A stretch of DNA of 64,000 nucleotides from Streptomyces bikiniensis (GCA_000716465.1 JNWL01000004.1:1-64000), one strand, 5' to 3'. Counted from the first letter of the stretch, positions 53,089-61,771 are shown. Numbers and translations: made by a program. Notes: generated by a model not told the origin, from the sequence alone.

Positions 53089-54699
53089 ATGCGTTCACCC
53101 CGTCCCGCCCGCTTGCGCGGGCCACGCCGTCTCGCGGCACTGCTGCTGTGCGCCGCCGCGACCCTCTTCCCGACCGCGAGCCCCGCCGGGGCCGCCGCTC
53201 CCCCGCCCGTGCCCGGCACGCTCCAGGGGTACGACATCGGTTCCGTGTTCAGCGCGGGCGTCTCGTCCGGCGGGTACATGGCCACGCAGCTGCACGTGGC
53301 GTACTCGGGGACGTTCGAGGGCTCGGCGGTCTTCGCCTCGGGGCCGTACGACTGCGCGCGGGGCCAGCTCGCCACGGCGCTCAACGCCTGTATGGACACC
53401 GTCCAGAACCTCCAGCTCACCGCCCTGGAGCAGGCCACCCGCGACCGGTCCGCGCAGGGGCAGATCGATCCGGTGGAGAACCTGGCGGGTGACCCGGTGT
53501 ACGCCTTCAGCGGGTCGGCGGACACCACGGTGAAGCGGCCGGTGGTGGACGCGCTCTCCGACTACTACGGGCGGTTCGGCGCCCGGGTCCGTCACGACCG
53601 GTCCACGGCGGCGGGCCACGCCTGGATCACCCCGCTGGGGCCCAACTCCTGCGGGGTGACGCAGACCCCGTTCCTGAACAAGTGCGGCGTCGACGCGGAG
53701 GGGGCGCTGCTCGGGCACCTCTTCGGGTCGGTCGCGGCGCCCGGGTCGGGGACGGGCGGCTCGCTGATCCGCTTCGACCAGAACGCGTACGCGCCCGGCG
53801 GTTCGGCCTCGGCGATCTCGATGGGCGCGGAGGGCTTCGCGTACGTGCCGCGGTCCTGCTCGGACGGGGCGCGCTGCCGGCTGCTCGTGGCGCTGCACGG
53901 GTGCAAGCAGGGGTACGCGTACCAGGGCTTCGGGACCCGGTTCGTGGAGGGCGCGTACCTCAACGAGTACGCCGACACCAACGACATGATCGTGCTGTAC
54001 CCGCAGGCGGCGGCCACGGGGACGCTGGAGAACCCGAACGGCTGCTGGAACTGGTGGGGTTACCTCGGTGACACGGCCTACGCCCGGCACGGCGGGAAGC
54101 AGATCGAGGCGATCATGGGGATGGTGCGGGCGCTGCGCGGCACCGGGACTCCGCCGCCCTCGTCCGACCGGACGGTTCTGGCCAGCACGGACGCCGAGGA
54201 CGGCTACGTGAAGGCGGGGGCGGACGGTTCGGGGGCGGCGGTCGGCACCCTGGAGGACGTGTCCGGGCTGGCGCTGGGCCGGGGGACGGACGGGAAGGTG
54301 AACCGTACGGTGGTCTCGTTCGACACCTCGCGGATCCCGGCCGGCAAGGAGATCGCCCGGGCCTGGCTGACCGTCGCGCGGTCGAGCGGCTCGGGCGACC
54401 CCTGGGCCTCGCCCGCCGGGAACCGGCTCCTGGTGGACGTGCGGACGGGCTGCTTCGGCGGGTGCGCGGTCGAGCCGGCGGACTGGTCGGCGCCGGCCTC
54501 GGTGGCGGGCGGCGCGCGGATCGACGCGTTCCCGTCCGGGAGCGCGGTGTCGGCGGACCTGTCGGCGGAGGCGGTCGCGGCCCTGAACCGGGGCGGGACC
54601 ACCCAGTTCCGTCTGGGCTTCGCGTCGGCGCCGGCCGGTACGGCGTACCTCTTCGTGAACCGGGACACGCCGGTGACTCTGACGGTCGAGTACAGGTAG
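53089..54699 (+). CDS. Secreted PHB-depolymerase-type esterase with C-terminal beta domain
   Basis: 536 residues. The signal peptide is LAALLLCAAATLFPTASPAGA. The catalytic core has the nucleophile elbow AGVSSGGYMATQL, the acid in FSGSADTTVKRP, and His in TAAGHAWITPLG. A second lobe (LLVALHGCKQGYAYQGFGTRF; NPNGCWNWWGYLGD) matches extracellular poly(3-hydroxybutyrate) depolymerases. From about 360 an extra domain (DRTVLASTDAEDGYVKAGADG) resembles DNRLRE-type beta modules. It may act on PHB or other polyesters. Confidence 0.9.
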   Translation: MRSPRPARLRGPRRLAALLLCAAATLFPTASPAGAAAPPPVPGTLQGYDIGSVFSAGVSSGGYMATQLHVAYSGTFEGSAVFASGPYDCARGQLATALNACMDTVQNLQLTALEQATRDRSAQGQIDPVENLAGDPVYAFSGSADTTVKRPVVDALSDYYGRFGARVRHDRSTAAGHAWITPLGPNSCGVTQTPFLNKCGVDAEGALLGHLFGSVAAPGSGTGGSLIRFDQNAYAPGGSASAISMGAEGFAYVPRSCSDGARCRLLVALHGCKQGYAYQGFGTRFVEGAYLNEYADTNDMIVLYPQAAATGTLENPNGCWNWWGYLGDTAYARHGGKQIEAIMGMVRALRGTGTPPPSSDRTVLASTDAEDGYVKAGADGSGAAVGTLEDVSGLALGRGTDGKVNRTVVSFDTSRIPAGKEIARAWLTVARSSGSGDPWASPAGNRLLVDVRTGCFGGCAVEPADWSAPASVAGGARIDAFPSGSAVSADLSAEAVAALNRGGTTQFRLGFASAPAGTAYLFVNRDTPVTLTVEYR

Positions 54700-54794
54700 A
54701 GGGTTCGTCGGCGTCCGCCCGCCCGACCGCCCTTTCGTCTCCGTCCGTCCGTCCGTTCGGGAGGGCTGATGTGTCCGGTTCCGCGCCGGACGGG

Positions 54795-55280
54795 TCAGCG
54801 GGGCGGTTCCGGAAGCTCCTCCCCGGTCTCCAGGAGGGACTTGAGACTGGAGATCAGCGCGGGCCAGCCCTCGGCGATCTGCTCCTTGATGGAACCGTCG
54901 GGGGCCAGGCCGCCGTGGCTGACCGTCAGCCTGACCGTGTCGCCCGACGGCTCGATCGCGAAGGCCACCCGGGAACGGGGCTCCGCGGCGAGGCGTTCGT
55001 ACGCGTCGTGACCGAGGCCGACGGCCTCCGCCCACTCCAGGGTGAAGGTGTGCCAGGTGTACGAGAGGAGGCGGCAGGGCTCGGATGCGAGGACCACCTG
55101 CTCGGGGTCGGCGGTCCTGCGGCCGCCCTCCTCCCAGACCACGGGTGCGCCGGGCGTCCAGTCCGTCTCGAAGGCCACGCCCCAGTAGCGGCGGGTGAGC
55201 TCGGGATCGGTGAGCGCCTTCCAGAGCGCGTCGGGGGTGGTCCGGATGTAGGTGGTGTAGACGAACGTGTCGCTGCCCAT
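54795..55280 (-). CDS. SRPBCC-family (AHSA1-like) protein
   Basis: 161 residues. The START-like fold begins TFVYTTYIRTTPDALWKALTDPELTRRYWGVAFETDWTPGAPVVWEEGG and ends WPALISSLKSLLETGEEL, as in Aha1-type activators and polyketide-cyclase-like proteins. The ligand is unknown. ATG 55280 was chosen over the longer reading. It is divergent from a PadR regulator that likely controls it. Confidence 0.9.
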   Translation of the reverse strand: MGSDTFVYTTYIRTTPDALWKALTDPELTRRYWGVAFETDWTPGAPVVWEEGGRRTADPEQVVLASEPCRLLSYTWHTFTLEWAEAVGLGHDAYERLAAEPRSRVAFAIEPSGDTVRLTVSHGGLAPDGSIKEQIAEGWPALISSLKSLLETGEELPEPPR

Positions 55281-55422
55281 CGCGCTGCCCTCGGATCTGC
55301 TCCCCCGCGGCTTCCCCTCCCCTCCCCTCCAGCCTAGGCGGGTGCCGGACGTACGTGCCAGTGAGGGACGCCGGGGGCGCCACGGGCGGGTGACCCCCGG
55401 CCGGTCCGATGATCCTTCTTCC

Positions 55423-55452
55423 GTTGAATAGGTGCGGAAGAAACTAATCAAC
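55423..55452. promoter_or_regulatory. PadR operator candidate
   Basis: GTTGAATAG and CTAATCAAC (55423-55431, 55444-55452) form a 9-bp inverted repeat with one mismatch around 12 nt. It lies 20 bp before the PadR ATG. TAGCGT (55460-55465) is probably its -10 box. Confidence 0.6.
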
Positions 55453-55471
55453 GGGCTGCTAGCGTGGCCGA

Positions 55472-56080
55472 ATGTCCCTCAAGCACGCCGTCCTCGCCAC
55501 TCTCCTGGAGGGCGAGGCCTCCGGATACGACCTGGCCAAGATCTTCGACGTGTCCGTCGCCAACTTCTGGGCCGCCACTCCCCAGCAGCTCTACCGCGAG
55601 CTCGACCGGCTGGCGGAGGCCGGTCTGATCACGGCCCGGGTGGTGGAGCAGGAACGGCGCCCCAACAAGCGGATGTTCAGCCTCACCGAGGCGGGCAGGC
55701 GGGATCTGGCCGCGTACACGTCGACGCCCCCGCGGCCGAGCGCCATCCGGGACGAGCTGCTGGTCCAGGTGCAGGCCTGTGACGGCGGGGACACCGCGGC
55801 CGTCCGCGCGTTCGTGGCCCGGCGGATGGAGACGGCCCGGACGAAGCTCGCCCGTTACGAACGGTTGCGGGAGCGGATGCTCGCCGGTCGGGACGAGGAT
55901 GCCTACCTGGCGGAGGCGGAGCGCGTCGGGCCGTATCTCACGCTGATGCGCGGCCGGTTCCTGGAGGAGGAGAACCTGCGCTGGGGCGCCCGCGTCCTCG
56001 CCGTGTTCGACCGCCGCGCCGCCGCGGAAGCCCCGGAGGGAACGGGGAGTGCCTCGGCCGGGGCGGCGCGGGGAGCATGA
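55472..56080 (+). CDS. PadR-family transcriptional regulator
   Basis: 202 residues. The PadR winged helix is MSLKHAVLATLLEGEASGYDLAKIFDVSVANFWAATPQQLYRELDRLAEAGLITARVV; a C-terminal helical dimerisation region follows. TAGCGT lies 6 bp before ATG and there is no ribosome-binding site, suggesting a leaderless mRNA. The divergent gene is an SRPBCC protein. Confidence 0.93.
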   Translation: MSLKHAVLATLLEGEASGYDLAKIFDVSVANFWAATPQQLYRELDRLAEAGLITARVVEQERRPNKRMFSLTEAGRRDLAAYTSTPPRPSAIRDELLVQVQACDGGDTAAVRAFVARRMETARTKLARYERLRERMLAGRDEDAYLAEAERVGPYLTLMRGRFLEEENLRWGARVLAVFDRRAAAEAPEGTGSASAGAARGA

Positions 56081-56181
56081 CGGGCCCCGAGGGGTGACCG
56101 GCGCCCTACTCTGCGGTAACGTCACCGGCCGGCCGCCGGAGGCTCCGGCGGCGCATCGGGACGGATCGGGGACGGACCTCC

Positions 56182-56631
56182 ATGAACGTCGGTGACCTCG
56201 TCGAGGACTTCAGCCTTCCGGACGAGACGGGTGCCTCGCGCTCCCTGACCGGACTCCTGGCCGAGGGGCCGGTCGTCCTCTTCTTCTATCCGGCGGCACT
56301 CACCCCGGGCTGCACCGCCGAGGCCTGCCACTTCCGCGACCTCGCGGCCGAGTTCCGCGCCGTCGGCGCGCTGCCCGTGGGGATCAGCTCCGACGGGGTG
56401 GAGCGGCAGCAGGAGTTCGCCGAGCGGCACTCCCTCGGCTATCCCCTGCTGTCCGACGCGGACGGTGCCGTGCGGGAGCGGTTCGGCGTCAAGCGCGGGT
56501 TCTCGCTCGCGCCGACGAAGCGGGTCACGTTCGTGATCGGCCAGGACCGGCGGGTCCGGGAGGTCGTGCGCAGCGAGCTGCGGATGAACGCGCACGCGGA
56601 CCGCGCGCTGGCCGCCCTGCGCGGCGCATGA
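56182..56631 (+). CDS. bcp: Peroxiredoxin, BCP/PrxQ type
   Basis: 149 residues. FFYPAALTPGCTAEACHFRD holds the peroxidatic Cys44 and a resolving Cys49 (Cx4C), the atypical 2-Cys BCP pattern. It reduces H2O2 and organic peroxides with thioredoxin. ATG 56182 was chosen. Confidence 0.94.
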   Translation: MNVGDLVEDFSLPDETGASRSLTGLLAEGPVVLFFYPAALTPGCTAEACHFRDLAAEFRAVGALPVGISSDGVERQQEFAERHSLGYPLLSDADGAVRERFGVKRGFSLAPTKRVTFVIGQDRRVREVVRSELRMNAHADRALAALRGA

Positions 56632-56766
56632 GACGCGCGTGGACCGCGCCTCCGTCCGGACCGCCGGGGCGGGCGGACCGCCACGACGTACGAGCGGGCG
56701 GCGACCGGGTGAGATTCGCGCCAAGGCCGGCTGTCTGATCTTCTGCATCCTGCCCCCTGCCTCGGA

Positions 56767-57018
56767 GTGCCGGCCTACGTCATCGTCCGCGGCAAGGGCA
56801 CGAGTCAGCGTGCCATCAAGCAGGCGAAGGACAGCGAGGCCGCGTTCCAGGACTACATCCGCAAGGCCGCCGGGGCTCAGGGCGCCGAGGCTCGGGCCGC
56901 CGGGACTCAGGGCGCCAGGACTCAGAGCGGCGGGACTCAGGGCGGCGGGGCGAGCGCCACGGACGAGCCGGCCCGGCTCGCGGAGCTGAAGGACAGGGGT
57001 AGATCATCTACCAGATGA
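56767..57018 (+). pseudogene. Truncated SHOCT-domain gene
   Basis: An 83-codon reading from GTG 56767. MPAYVIVRGKGTSQRAIKQAKDSEAAFQDYIRKAAG is followed by Gly/Ala/Thr repeats, then DEPARLAELKDRG. SHOCT domains continue with a sequence like xxTxEEFExxKxxLL, but here the frame ends at once (RSSTR, stop). The break coincides with the palindrome at 56998-57012. The gene therefore looks 3'-deleted, its end fused to the promoter of the flavohaemoglobin gene. It may still be translated as a short peptide. Confidence 0.6.
56998..57012. promoter_or_regulatory. NsrR-like operator upstream of hmp
   Basis: GGTAGAT-C-ATCTACC is a perfect 7-bp-arm palindrome 16 bp before the flavohaemoglobin ATG. NO-responsive NsrR controls hmp genes in Streptomyces through short imperfect palindromes containing ATCTACC-like halves; the assignment rests on that resemblance and the target gene. 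No nsrR gene is in the window. Confidence 0.6.
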
Positions 57019-57028
57019 GGAGTCCTCC

Positions 57029-58198
57029 ATGCTGTCCGAGCAGGCCGTCCCGGTCGTCCGCGCCACCCTGCCCGCCGTCGGCGGTGCCCTGGACCGGATC
57101 ACGGAGCGTTTCTATGGGCGTCTCTTCGCCGCCCACCTCGAACTCCTGCGCGACCTGTTCAACCGGGGCAACCAGGCCAACGGTGAGCAGCGGCAGGCGC
57201 TCGCGGGCTCCACAGCCGCCTTCGCCACGGCCCTCCTGGAGCACCCGGACCGGCGTCCGGACGCGATGCTGGCGCGGATCGCGCACAAGCACGCCTCGCT
57301 CGGCGTGACCTCCGAGCAGTACAAGGTCGTGCACGAGCACCTCTTCGCCGCGATCGTGGAGGTCCTCGGCGAGGCGGTGACGCCCGAGGTGGCGCGCGCC
57401 TGGGACGAGGTGTACTGGCTGATGGCCAACGCGCTCATCGCCGTGGAGGCGCGCCTCCACCAGGAGGCCGGCGTCGCCGAGGGCCAGGTCTGGCGGTCGA
57501 TGGAGATCGCCGAGCGGCGGGAGGAGACGGCCGACACGGTCTCGTTCGTCCTGCGCCCGGCGGACGGGGGCCCCGCGGTCGCGTTCCGGCCGGGACAGTA
57601 CGCGAGCGTCCGGGTCGCCCTGCCCGACGGCGCCCGGCAGATCAGCCAGTACAGCCTCTCCTGCGCCCCCGGGCGCCCGCAGTGGCGGATCACGGTGAAG
57701 CGGGTCGACGGCGACCCGGCGGGCGAGGTCTCGTCCTGGCTGCACGCCCACGCCCGCGAGGGGGACGCGGTGGAGGTGTCGGCCCCGTTCGGCGACCTGG
57801 TCCTGCCCGAGGGCGACGGCCCCCTGCTGCTCGCCTCCGCCGGGATCGGCAGCACCCCGATGCCGGCGATGCTCGACCACCTCGCGGCCACCGGCTCGAC
57901 CCGCCCCGGCGTGGTCGCGCACGCCGACCGCGCCCCCGCGTCCCCCGCGCACGCCGCCGAGCTGCGACACCTCGTGGACGCCCTGCCGCAGGGAACCCTG
58001 CACCTCTGGTACGAAGAGCCGGGCGACTCCGGTGCCCGGCCGGGCCGCGCGAACGTCAGCGTGCTCGACCTGCCGGCGGGCACGACCCCGTACCTCTGCG
58101 GGCCGCTGCCCTTCCTGCGCGCCGTGCGCGGCGACCTTCTCGGGCGGGGCGTCGCCGCGGCCGACATCCACTACGAGGTGTTCGGCCCCGATCTGTGA
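57029..58198 (+). CDS. hmpA: Flavohaemoglobin, nitric oxide dioxygenase
   Basis: 389 residues. The globin domain has Tyr29 (FYGRLF, distal), Gln in RGNQANGEQRQAL and proximal His88 (IAHKHASLGV). The FAD domain shows FRPGQYASVRV and RQISQYSLS, and the NAD domain LLLASAGIGSTPMPAML and YLCGPLPFLRAV. It converts NO and O2 to nitrate using NAD(P)H. ATG 57029 follows GAGGAG. The palindrome just upstream suggests NO-dependent derepression. Confidence 0.95.
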   Translation: MLSEQAVPVVRATLPAVGGALDRITERFYGRLFAAHLELLRDLFNRGNQANGEQRQALAGSTAAFATALLEHPDRRPDAMLARIAHKHASLGVTSEQYKVVHEHLFAAIVEVLGEAVTPEVARAWDEVYWLMANALIAVEARLHQEAGVAEGQVWRSMEIAERREETADTVSFVLRPADGGPAVAFRPGQYASVRVALPDGARQISQYSLSCAPGRPQWRITVKRVDGDPAGEVSSWLHAHAREGDAVEVSAPFGDLVLPEGDGPLLLASAGIGSTPMPAMLDHLAATGSTRPGVVAHADRAPASPAHAAELRHLVDALPQGTLHLWYEEPGDSGARPGRANVSVLDLPAGTTPYLCGPLPFLRAVRGDLLGRGVAAADIHYEVFGPDL

Positions 58199-58346
58199 CT
58201 GGGCGCCGACAGTTGAGCCGTTCCCCTCGGAATCCCTTCGATGTCCAAGCAGCGTGGCGCCTTTGCCACGGATACTGCATAGTGAGGTGCCGTATCGGCC
58301 TCGCATTTTGCGGGTCCGGGAGGAACGAACGGAAGCGACGGAGACG

Positions 58347-59132
58347 ATGGGATCGTTCGGGTCAGCACGCGGTGGTCGGGGCACCGGGCGGCCGGTGCGC
58401 GGGATCGCCCTCGACATCGGCAGCTCCCGGACCCGCGCCTGGGCGCCGGGAGCGGGTGTCTTCGCGGACGTGCCGAGCGGTCCGGTGCTGCGCGGCCGGG
58501 TGACCGACGCCGATTCCCAGCTCCGGCTGCTGCGGCGGCTGACGGCCGCGGCCCCGGGCGGCGAGGGGCACGACACCGTCGTGATGCTGACCCACCCGGT
58601 GCTCGCCGGTCGGGAGGAGCGGGAGGCGGTGAAGCGGGTGGTGGACGGTCTGGGCGCGGTACGGGTCTTCCCCGTGGACAGTGCCCGTGCCGCGGCGGCC
58701 TATGCCGCCCCGTCCGGCGAGGGCCCCCTGCTCGTGGTGGACCTCGGCGCGCAGCTGACCGAGGTCACGCTCGTCGTGGACGGCCTCGTCGTGGACGCCC
58801 GGCTCGCCGAGGTCGGTCTCGACGACCTCCCGGAGCCGGGGGACGCCCAGGACTCGGCGAGCGCCCCGGACCCGGTCGCCGGGACGGCCGCCGATCTGGT
58901 GAGCGACCTGTGGCGGCGCGACCGCACGGGTGCCGTGCGCGGAGCGCTGCGCCGGGGCGTCCTGGTGACGGGCGGCGGCGCCCTCCGGCTCGACGTGACC
59001 GGTCGGCTGGCCCACCTCCTGAGGGCCCGTCTCCGCCTGGCCAACGACCCGTCGACCAGCGTCGTCCGCGGCGCGGGCCTGATGCTCGCCTCCGCCCTGC
59101 GCCACCCGGCCGCCTCTCCCGCCCGCAAATGA
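58347..59132 (+). CDS. MreB-like actin-family protein (short form)
   Basis: 261 residues. Three actin-fold ATP motifs are present: phosphate 1 GIALDIGSSRTRAW, phosphate 2 LLVVDLGAQLTEVTLVVDG and adenosine VLVTGGGALRLDV. The length is well below MreB/Mbl (about 340), with little sequence for subdomains IB and IIB. Polymerisation is doubtful. Streptomyces carry such short MreB-like proteins beside true MreB and Mbl. It is monocistronic. Confidence 0.82.
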   Translation: MGSFGSARGGRGTGRPVRGIALDIGSSRTRAWAPGAGVFADVPSGPVLRGRVTDADSQLRLLRRLTAAAPGGEGHDTVVMLTHPVLAGREEREAVKRVVDGLGAVRVFPVDSARAAAAYAAPSGEGPLLVVDLGAQLTEVTLVVDGLVVDARLAEVGLDDLPEPGDAQDSASAPDPVAGTAADLVSDLWRRDRTGAVRGALRRGVLVTGGGALRLDVTGRLAHLLRARLRLANDPSTSVVRGAGLMLASALRHPAASPARK

Positions 59133-59181
59133 GACCGGCCGGGTCCGGCACCGGCGGGCGGGGAGGCGGGGCGGGACCGGG

Positions 59182-59553
59182 TCAGCAGCCGGTCGCCCAG
59201 ATGTGGGAGTCGCCGCGGTCGTTGGCGGCGCCGTTGTACCCGACCTCCTGGCCGGGGGCGAGACAGAGGGTCATGCCGCCGCCCTGCCAGGCGTTCTCGT
59301 AGACGCGGACGTGGTCCTTGATGCCGGGGCCGGAGATGCCGTGGTTGGCCCAGGAGGAGTCGGTGTCGGAGATCCAGCTCTCCCACCAGCCGTCGTCCCC
59401 GCTCCAGTTGGCGCGCTGGCCGCCGAAGCCGGCCTCCTGCCAGACGCAGAAGTTGCCGCTGGGGCATTCGGCGGCCCCGGCGGAGGGGGCGAGGGCGAGG
59501 CCGGTGGTGACGGCGAGCAGGGTCGCGGCGGCGGTGGCGAGGATGTGCTTCAC
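59182..59553 (-). CDS. Peptidase inhibitor family I36-like secreted protein
   Basis: 123 residues. Signal peptide MKHILATAAATLLAVTTGLALAPSAGAA. The mature domain is a small beta/gamma-crystallin-like fold (CPSGNFCVWQEAGFGGQRANW; VRVYENAWQGGGMTLCLAPGQEV), the pattern annotated as I36 (SMI-type metalloprotease inhibitors). GTG 59553 overlaps the stop of the lipoprotein gene (GTGA), so translation is coupled. Confidence 0.88.
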   Translation of the reverse strand: MKHILATAAATLLAVTTGLALAPSAGAAECPSGNFCVWQEAGFGGQRANWSGDDGWWESWISDTDSSWANHGISGPGIKDHVRVYENAWQGGGMTLCLAPGQEVGYNGAANDRGDSHIWATGC

Positions 59554-60272
59554 GGGAGGGTGTGGCCTTTCTGCGGGTGGGGCGGTCGGGTGGGCGCGGG
59601 CAGTTCGGCCGCCCGCAGCAGCGCGCGGTCGCGCAGCTGCCGGTATGCGGTGAGTTCGTCGTGGTGCAGGGCGCGCACGGCGGCCAGCTCGGCGGACTCC
59701 AGTCGCGCGCGTACGGTGTCGAGTCCGGTCTCGCGGGCGCAACGGGCGGCGGCCGCCGGATCGGGGCGGTCGGGGCGGGGGCGGCCCGGCGGGGCCACGC
59801 ACGCGGTCCAGCGGGCGAGGGCCGTGCGGTGGGCGGGGGCGGCGCGCATCCGGTGCTGGGCCTCGGCACGGAGGTTGTCGACGGTGACCTGGGCGCGGAA
59901 CCAGCGCCGCTGATCGCCGTAGAGCCGGTGGCGGGCGGCGGCGAGGCAGCCGTCCGTGTGGGCGGTGACCGTGGCGCCCGTCGCGAGGGTGACGGAGAGT
60001 TCGCGGGGTCCTGCGCCGAAGAGCGCCGCACGGAAGGCGCGGTCCTCGTCGGGGGCGCGGGGCCTGGCCGTGGGGGCGGCGCCCCGGGCGCTCAGGCAGT
60101 CGGCGACGAGGCGGTGCTCGGCGGCCTTGAGGAGTGCGTCCCGGGCCGCCCCGGTGGTCGGGACGCCGGGCGCCGCGGGTGCTCCGGCTTCGACGGTGGC
60201 GCAGCCGGCGAGCAGGAGCGAGGCGGCCGCCGCGGCGAGGGCGTGGCGGGTGCGCGAGGCAGCGCGAAGCAT
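59550..60272 (-). CDS. Putative lipoprotein of unknown function
   Basis: 240 residues. Lipobox LLLAGCATVEAG follows an Ala-rich signal peptide. The mature part is Arg/Ala-rich and helical, with four Cys at spaced positions (VADCLSARG, HTDGCLAAAR, WTACVAPP, AARCARETG), possibly two disulfides. No family is recognised. It is coupled to the I36-like gene by a 4-bp overlap, so both are probably exported together. Confidence 0.75.
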   Translation of the reverse strand: MLRAASRTRHALAAAAASLLLAGCATVEAGAPAAPGVPTTGAARDALLKAAEHRLVADCLSARGAAPTARPRAPDEDRAFRAALFGAGPRELSVTLATGATVTAHTDGCLAAARHRLYGDQRRWFRAQVTVDNLRAEAQHRMRAAPAHRTALARWTACVAPPGRPRPDRPDPAAAARCARETGLDTVRARLESAELAAVRALHHDELTAYRQLRDRALLRAAELPAPTRPPHPQKGHTLP

Positions 60273-60501
60273 GGGGTCCCCCTTCGATCGTCCCTGGTCG
60301 GAGAGCCGGCGGATGGTCGTCCCACCGGCTCGGGGTGATCGTTTCCCGGGAGTGCGGCCACCATTCCGCCCCTCACTCGAACGAGTCGAACGCGCCGGTG
60401 TGCGCGCCTCTCGCGCGCCGTGGGCTCGTGCGCCATGAGGGTGCCGCGAGCGGAGGAAGTACCGCGGACGGCGGGAGGGGGAAGCGGGACGGAACGACAA
60501 A

Positions 60502-60533
60502 GCCCCGGTTGGACGGGGGATTCCAACCGGGGC
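60502..60533 (-). terminator. Intrinsic terminator
   Basis: A perfect 12-bp stem (60502-60513 with 60522-60533) with an 8-nt loop. Read leftward it is followed by TTTGTCGTT, so it most likely ends the leftward deacetylase transcript 225 bp after its stop. Confidence 0.85.
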
Positions 60534-60702
60534 CGATCGCCGTGACGGGCGAAGGGCGGTCACCTCTCGGGGGGGAACCTCGGGGACCGGGCCCCTTCGC
60601 CGTCACATACATATGAACGGTAAACCTTTCCCGAATGTTCCGAGAGTTCCCGAGTGGGTGATGTGAGGCACCTCACCCTATTTCGACAGGCCCGGCAGAC
60701 CC

Positions 60703-60747
60703 GGCGCGGTCGGCGCGGTCGGCGTGGTCGGCGTGGTCGGCGTGGTC
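60703..60747. repeat. Five tandem 9-bp repeats
   Basis: GGCGCGGTC twice, then GGCGTGGTC three times, 11 bp beyond the deacetylase stop (leftward). Non-coding. Confidence 0.85.
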
Positions 60748-60757
60748 GGCGGGACAG

Positions 60758-61543
60758 TCAGTCCTTCTCGGGGCGGTAGACGGTGCCGGGCTCCGCCTTC
60801 CCGGGAGCGAGGAGCTCCGGCACGGTCACGAAGGTGAAGCCCCGCCGCTTGAGTTCATCGATGATCGGAGGGACGGCCGGGACCGTGCCGTCGTAGATGT
60901 CATGGAGCAGGATGATCCCGTCGCCGTGCGCCTGGTCGAGGACGCGCTGCTCGATGAGGGCCGAGTCGTCGGTCGAGTAGTCCTTGGCCGTGATGCTCCA
61001 CAGGATCTGGGCGAGTCCGAGTTCCTTGCTGACCTCGGACACGGTGTCGTCGGTACGGCCCTGCGGCGGGCGCATCAGGGTGGGCTTCCGGCCCGTGATC
61101 CGCTCGACGGCGTCCTGGGTGCGCTCCAGTTCCTCACGGACCTCGGCGGCGTCGAGGTCGGTCAGGATCCGGTGCGTCCAGGTGTGGTTGGCCACCTCGT
61201 GGCCCTCGTCGGCTATGCGCTTGACCACCTTCGGGTAGCGGTCGACGTGCTTGCTGCCGAGCAGGAAGAAGGTGGCCGGGACCTGCTTCTCCTTGAGGAT
61301 GTCGAGGAGCTTCGGCGTGTCCTTGCCCGGTCCCGCGTCGAAGGTCAGCGCGATGCACTTGGCCTTGGCGCAGTCGACGCGGCGGCCCTCACCGCCCGGC
61401 TTGTCGTCTGATCCGGCCTCCTCCCGCGCCTCCTGTGGAGTGAGCGGATCGACGCCGCAGCCGCTCAGCGTCACCATCAGCGACGCGGCGGCCAGCAGGG
61501 CGACGGCGGTTCCCCCGCGTCGGCGCAGCCTGGATCGGAACAT
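60758..61543 (-). CDS. Lipoprotein polysaccharide deacetylase (NodB domain)
   Basis: 261 residues. Lipobox VTLSGC (Cys29). The NodB domain shows CIALTFDAGPG, HEVANHTWTH (H120, H124), MRPPQGRTDDTV and ILLHDIYDGTVPA. Motif 1 is normally TFDDGP; here the metal-ligand Asp is Ala70, as in some other actinobacterial members, so metal binding may rest on the two His. It probably removes acetyl groups from peptidoglycan or other surface glycans. ATG 61543 was chosen. Confidence 0.9.
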   Translation of the reverse strand: MFRSRLRRRGGTAVALLAAASLMVTLSGCGVDPLTPQEAREEAGSDDKPGGEGRRVDCAKAKCIALTFDAGPGKDTPKLLDILKEKQVPATFFLLGSKHVDRYPKVVKRIADEGHEVANHTWTHRILTDLDAAEVREELERTQDAVERITGRKPTLMRPPQGRTDDTVSEVSKELGLAQILWSITAKDYSTDDSALIEQRVLDQAHGDGIILLHDIYDGTVPAVPPIIDELKRRGFTFVTVPELLAPGKAEPGTVYRPEKD

Positions 61544-61771
61544 GGTGGAACCCGCTTTCCCCGGTGACGTTCGACAGGGTCGCGGCCGTCGCCTGGTCAG
61601 GGCGGGCCACGCGACCGAACACGCACACTACACAGGGTGTATACCGGGGAGGACGGCGGGGTCGGGTGCCCCTTCGCGAGCACGCGAGAGCCCCGGGAGC
61701 GCCCGTCCGCGTCCCCCGGGGCGTCCTTGGCGGCGGCGTCTCCCGCCGTCGGCGCCGGTGGCGCCCGCCGC

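Larger units (their letters stand above)
60273..60757. other. Gene-free intergenic region
   Basis: No gene is seen. It contains the promoter region of the lipoprotein gene, the 60502-60533 terminator, an AT-richer stretch at 60600-60650, a GTGAGG-CA-CCTCAC palindrome (60663-60676) and 9-bp repeats at 60703-60747. A 17-codon ORF at 60613 has no ribosome-binding site. Confidence 0.6.

Noticed and set aside
60613-60666. 17-codon ORF in the intergenic region
   Set aside because: No ribosome-binding site and no recognisable leader-peptide pattern.
60663-60676. GTGAGG-CA-CCTCAC palindrome considered as an iron (DmdR/IdeR) box
   Set aside because: It lacks the TTAGG/CCTAA ends of the consensus and has no iron-related gene beside it.
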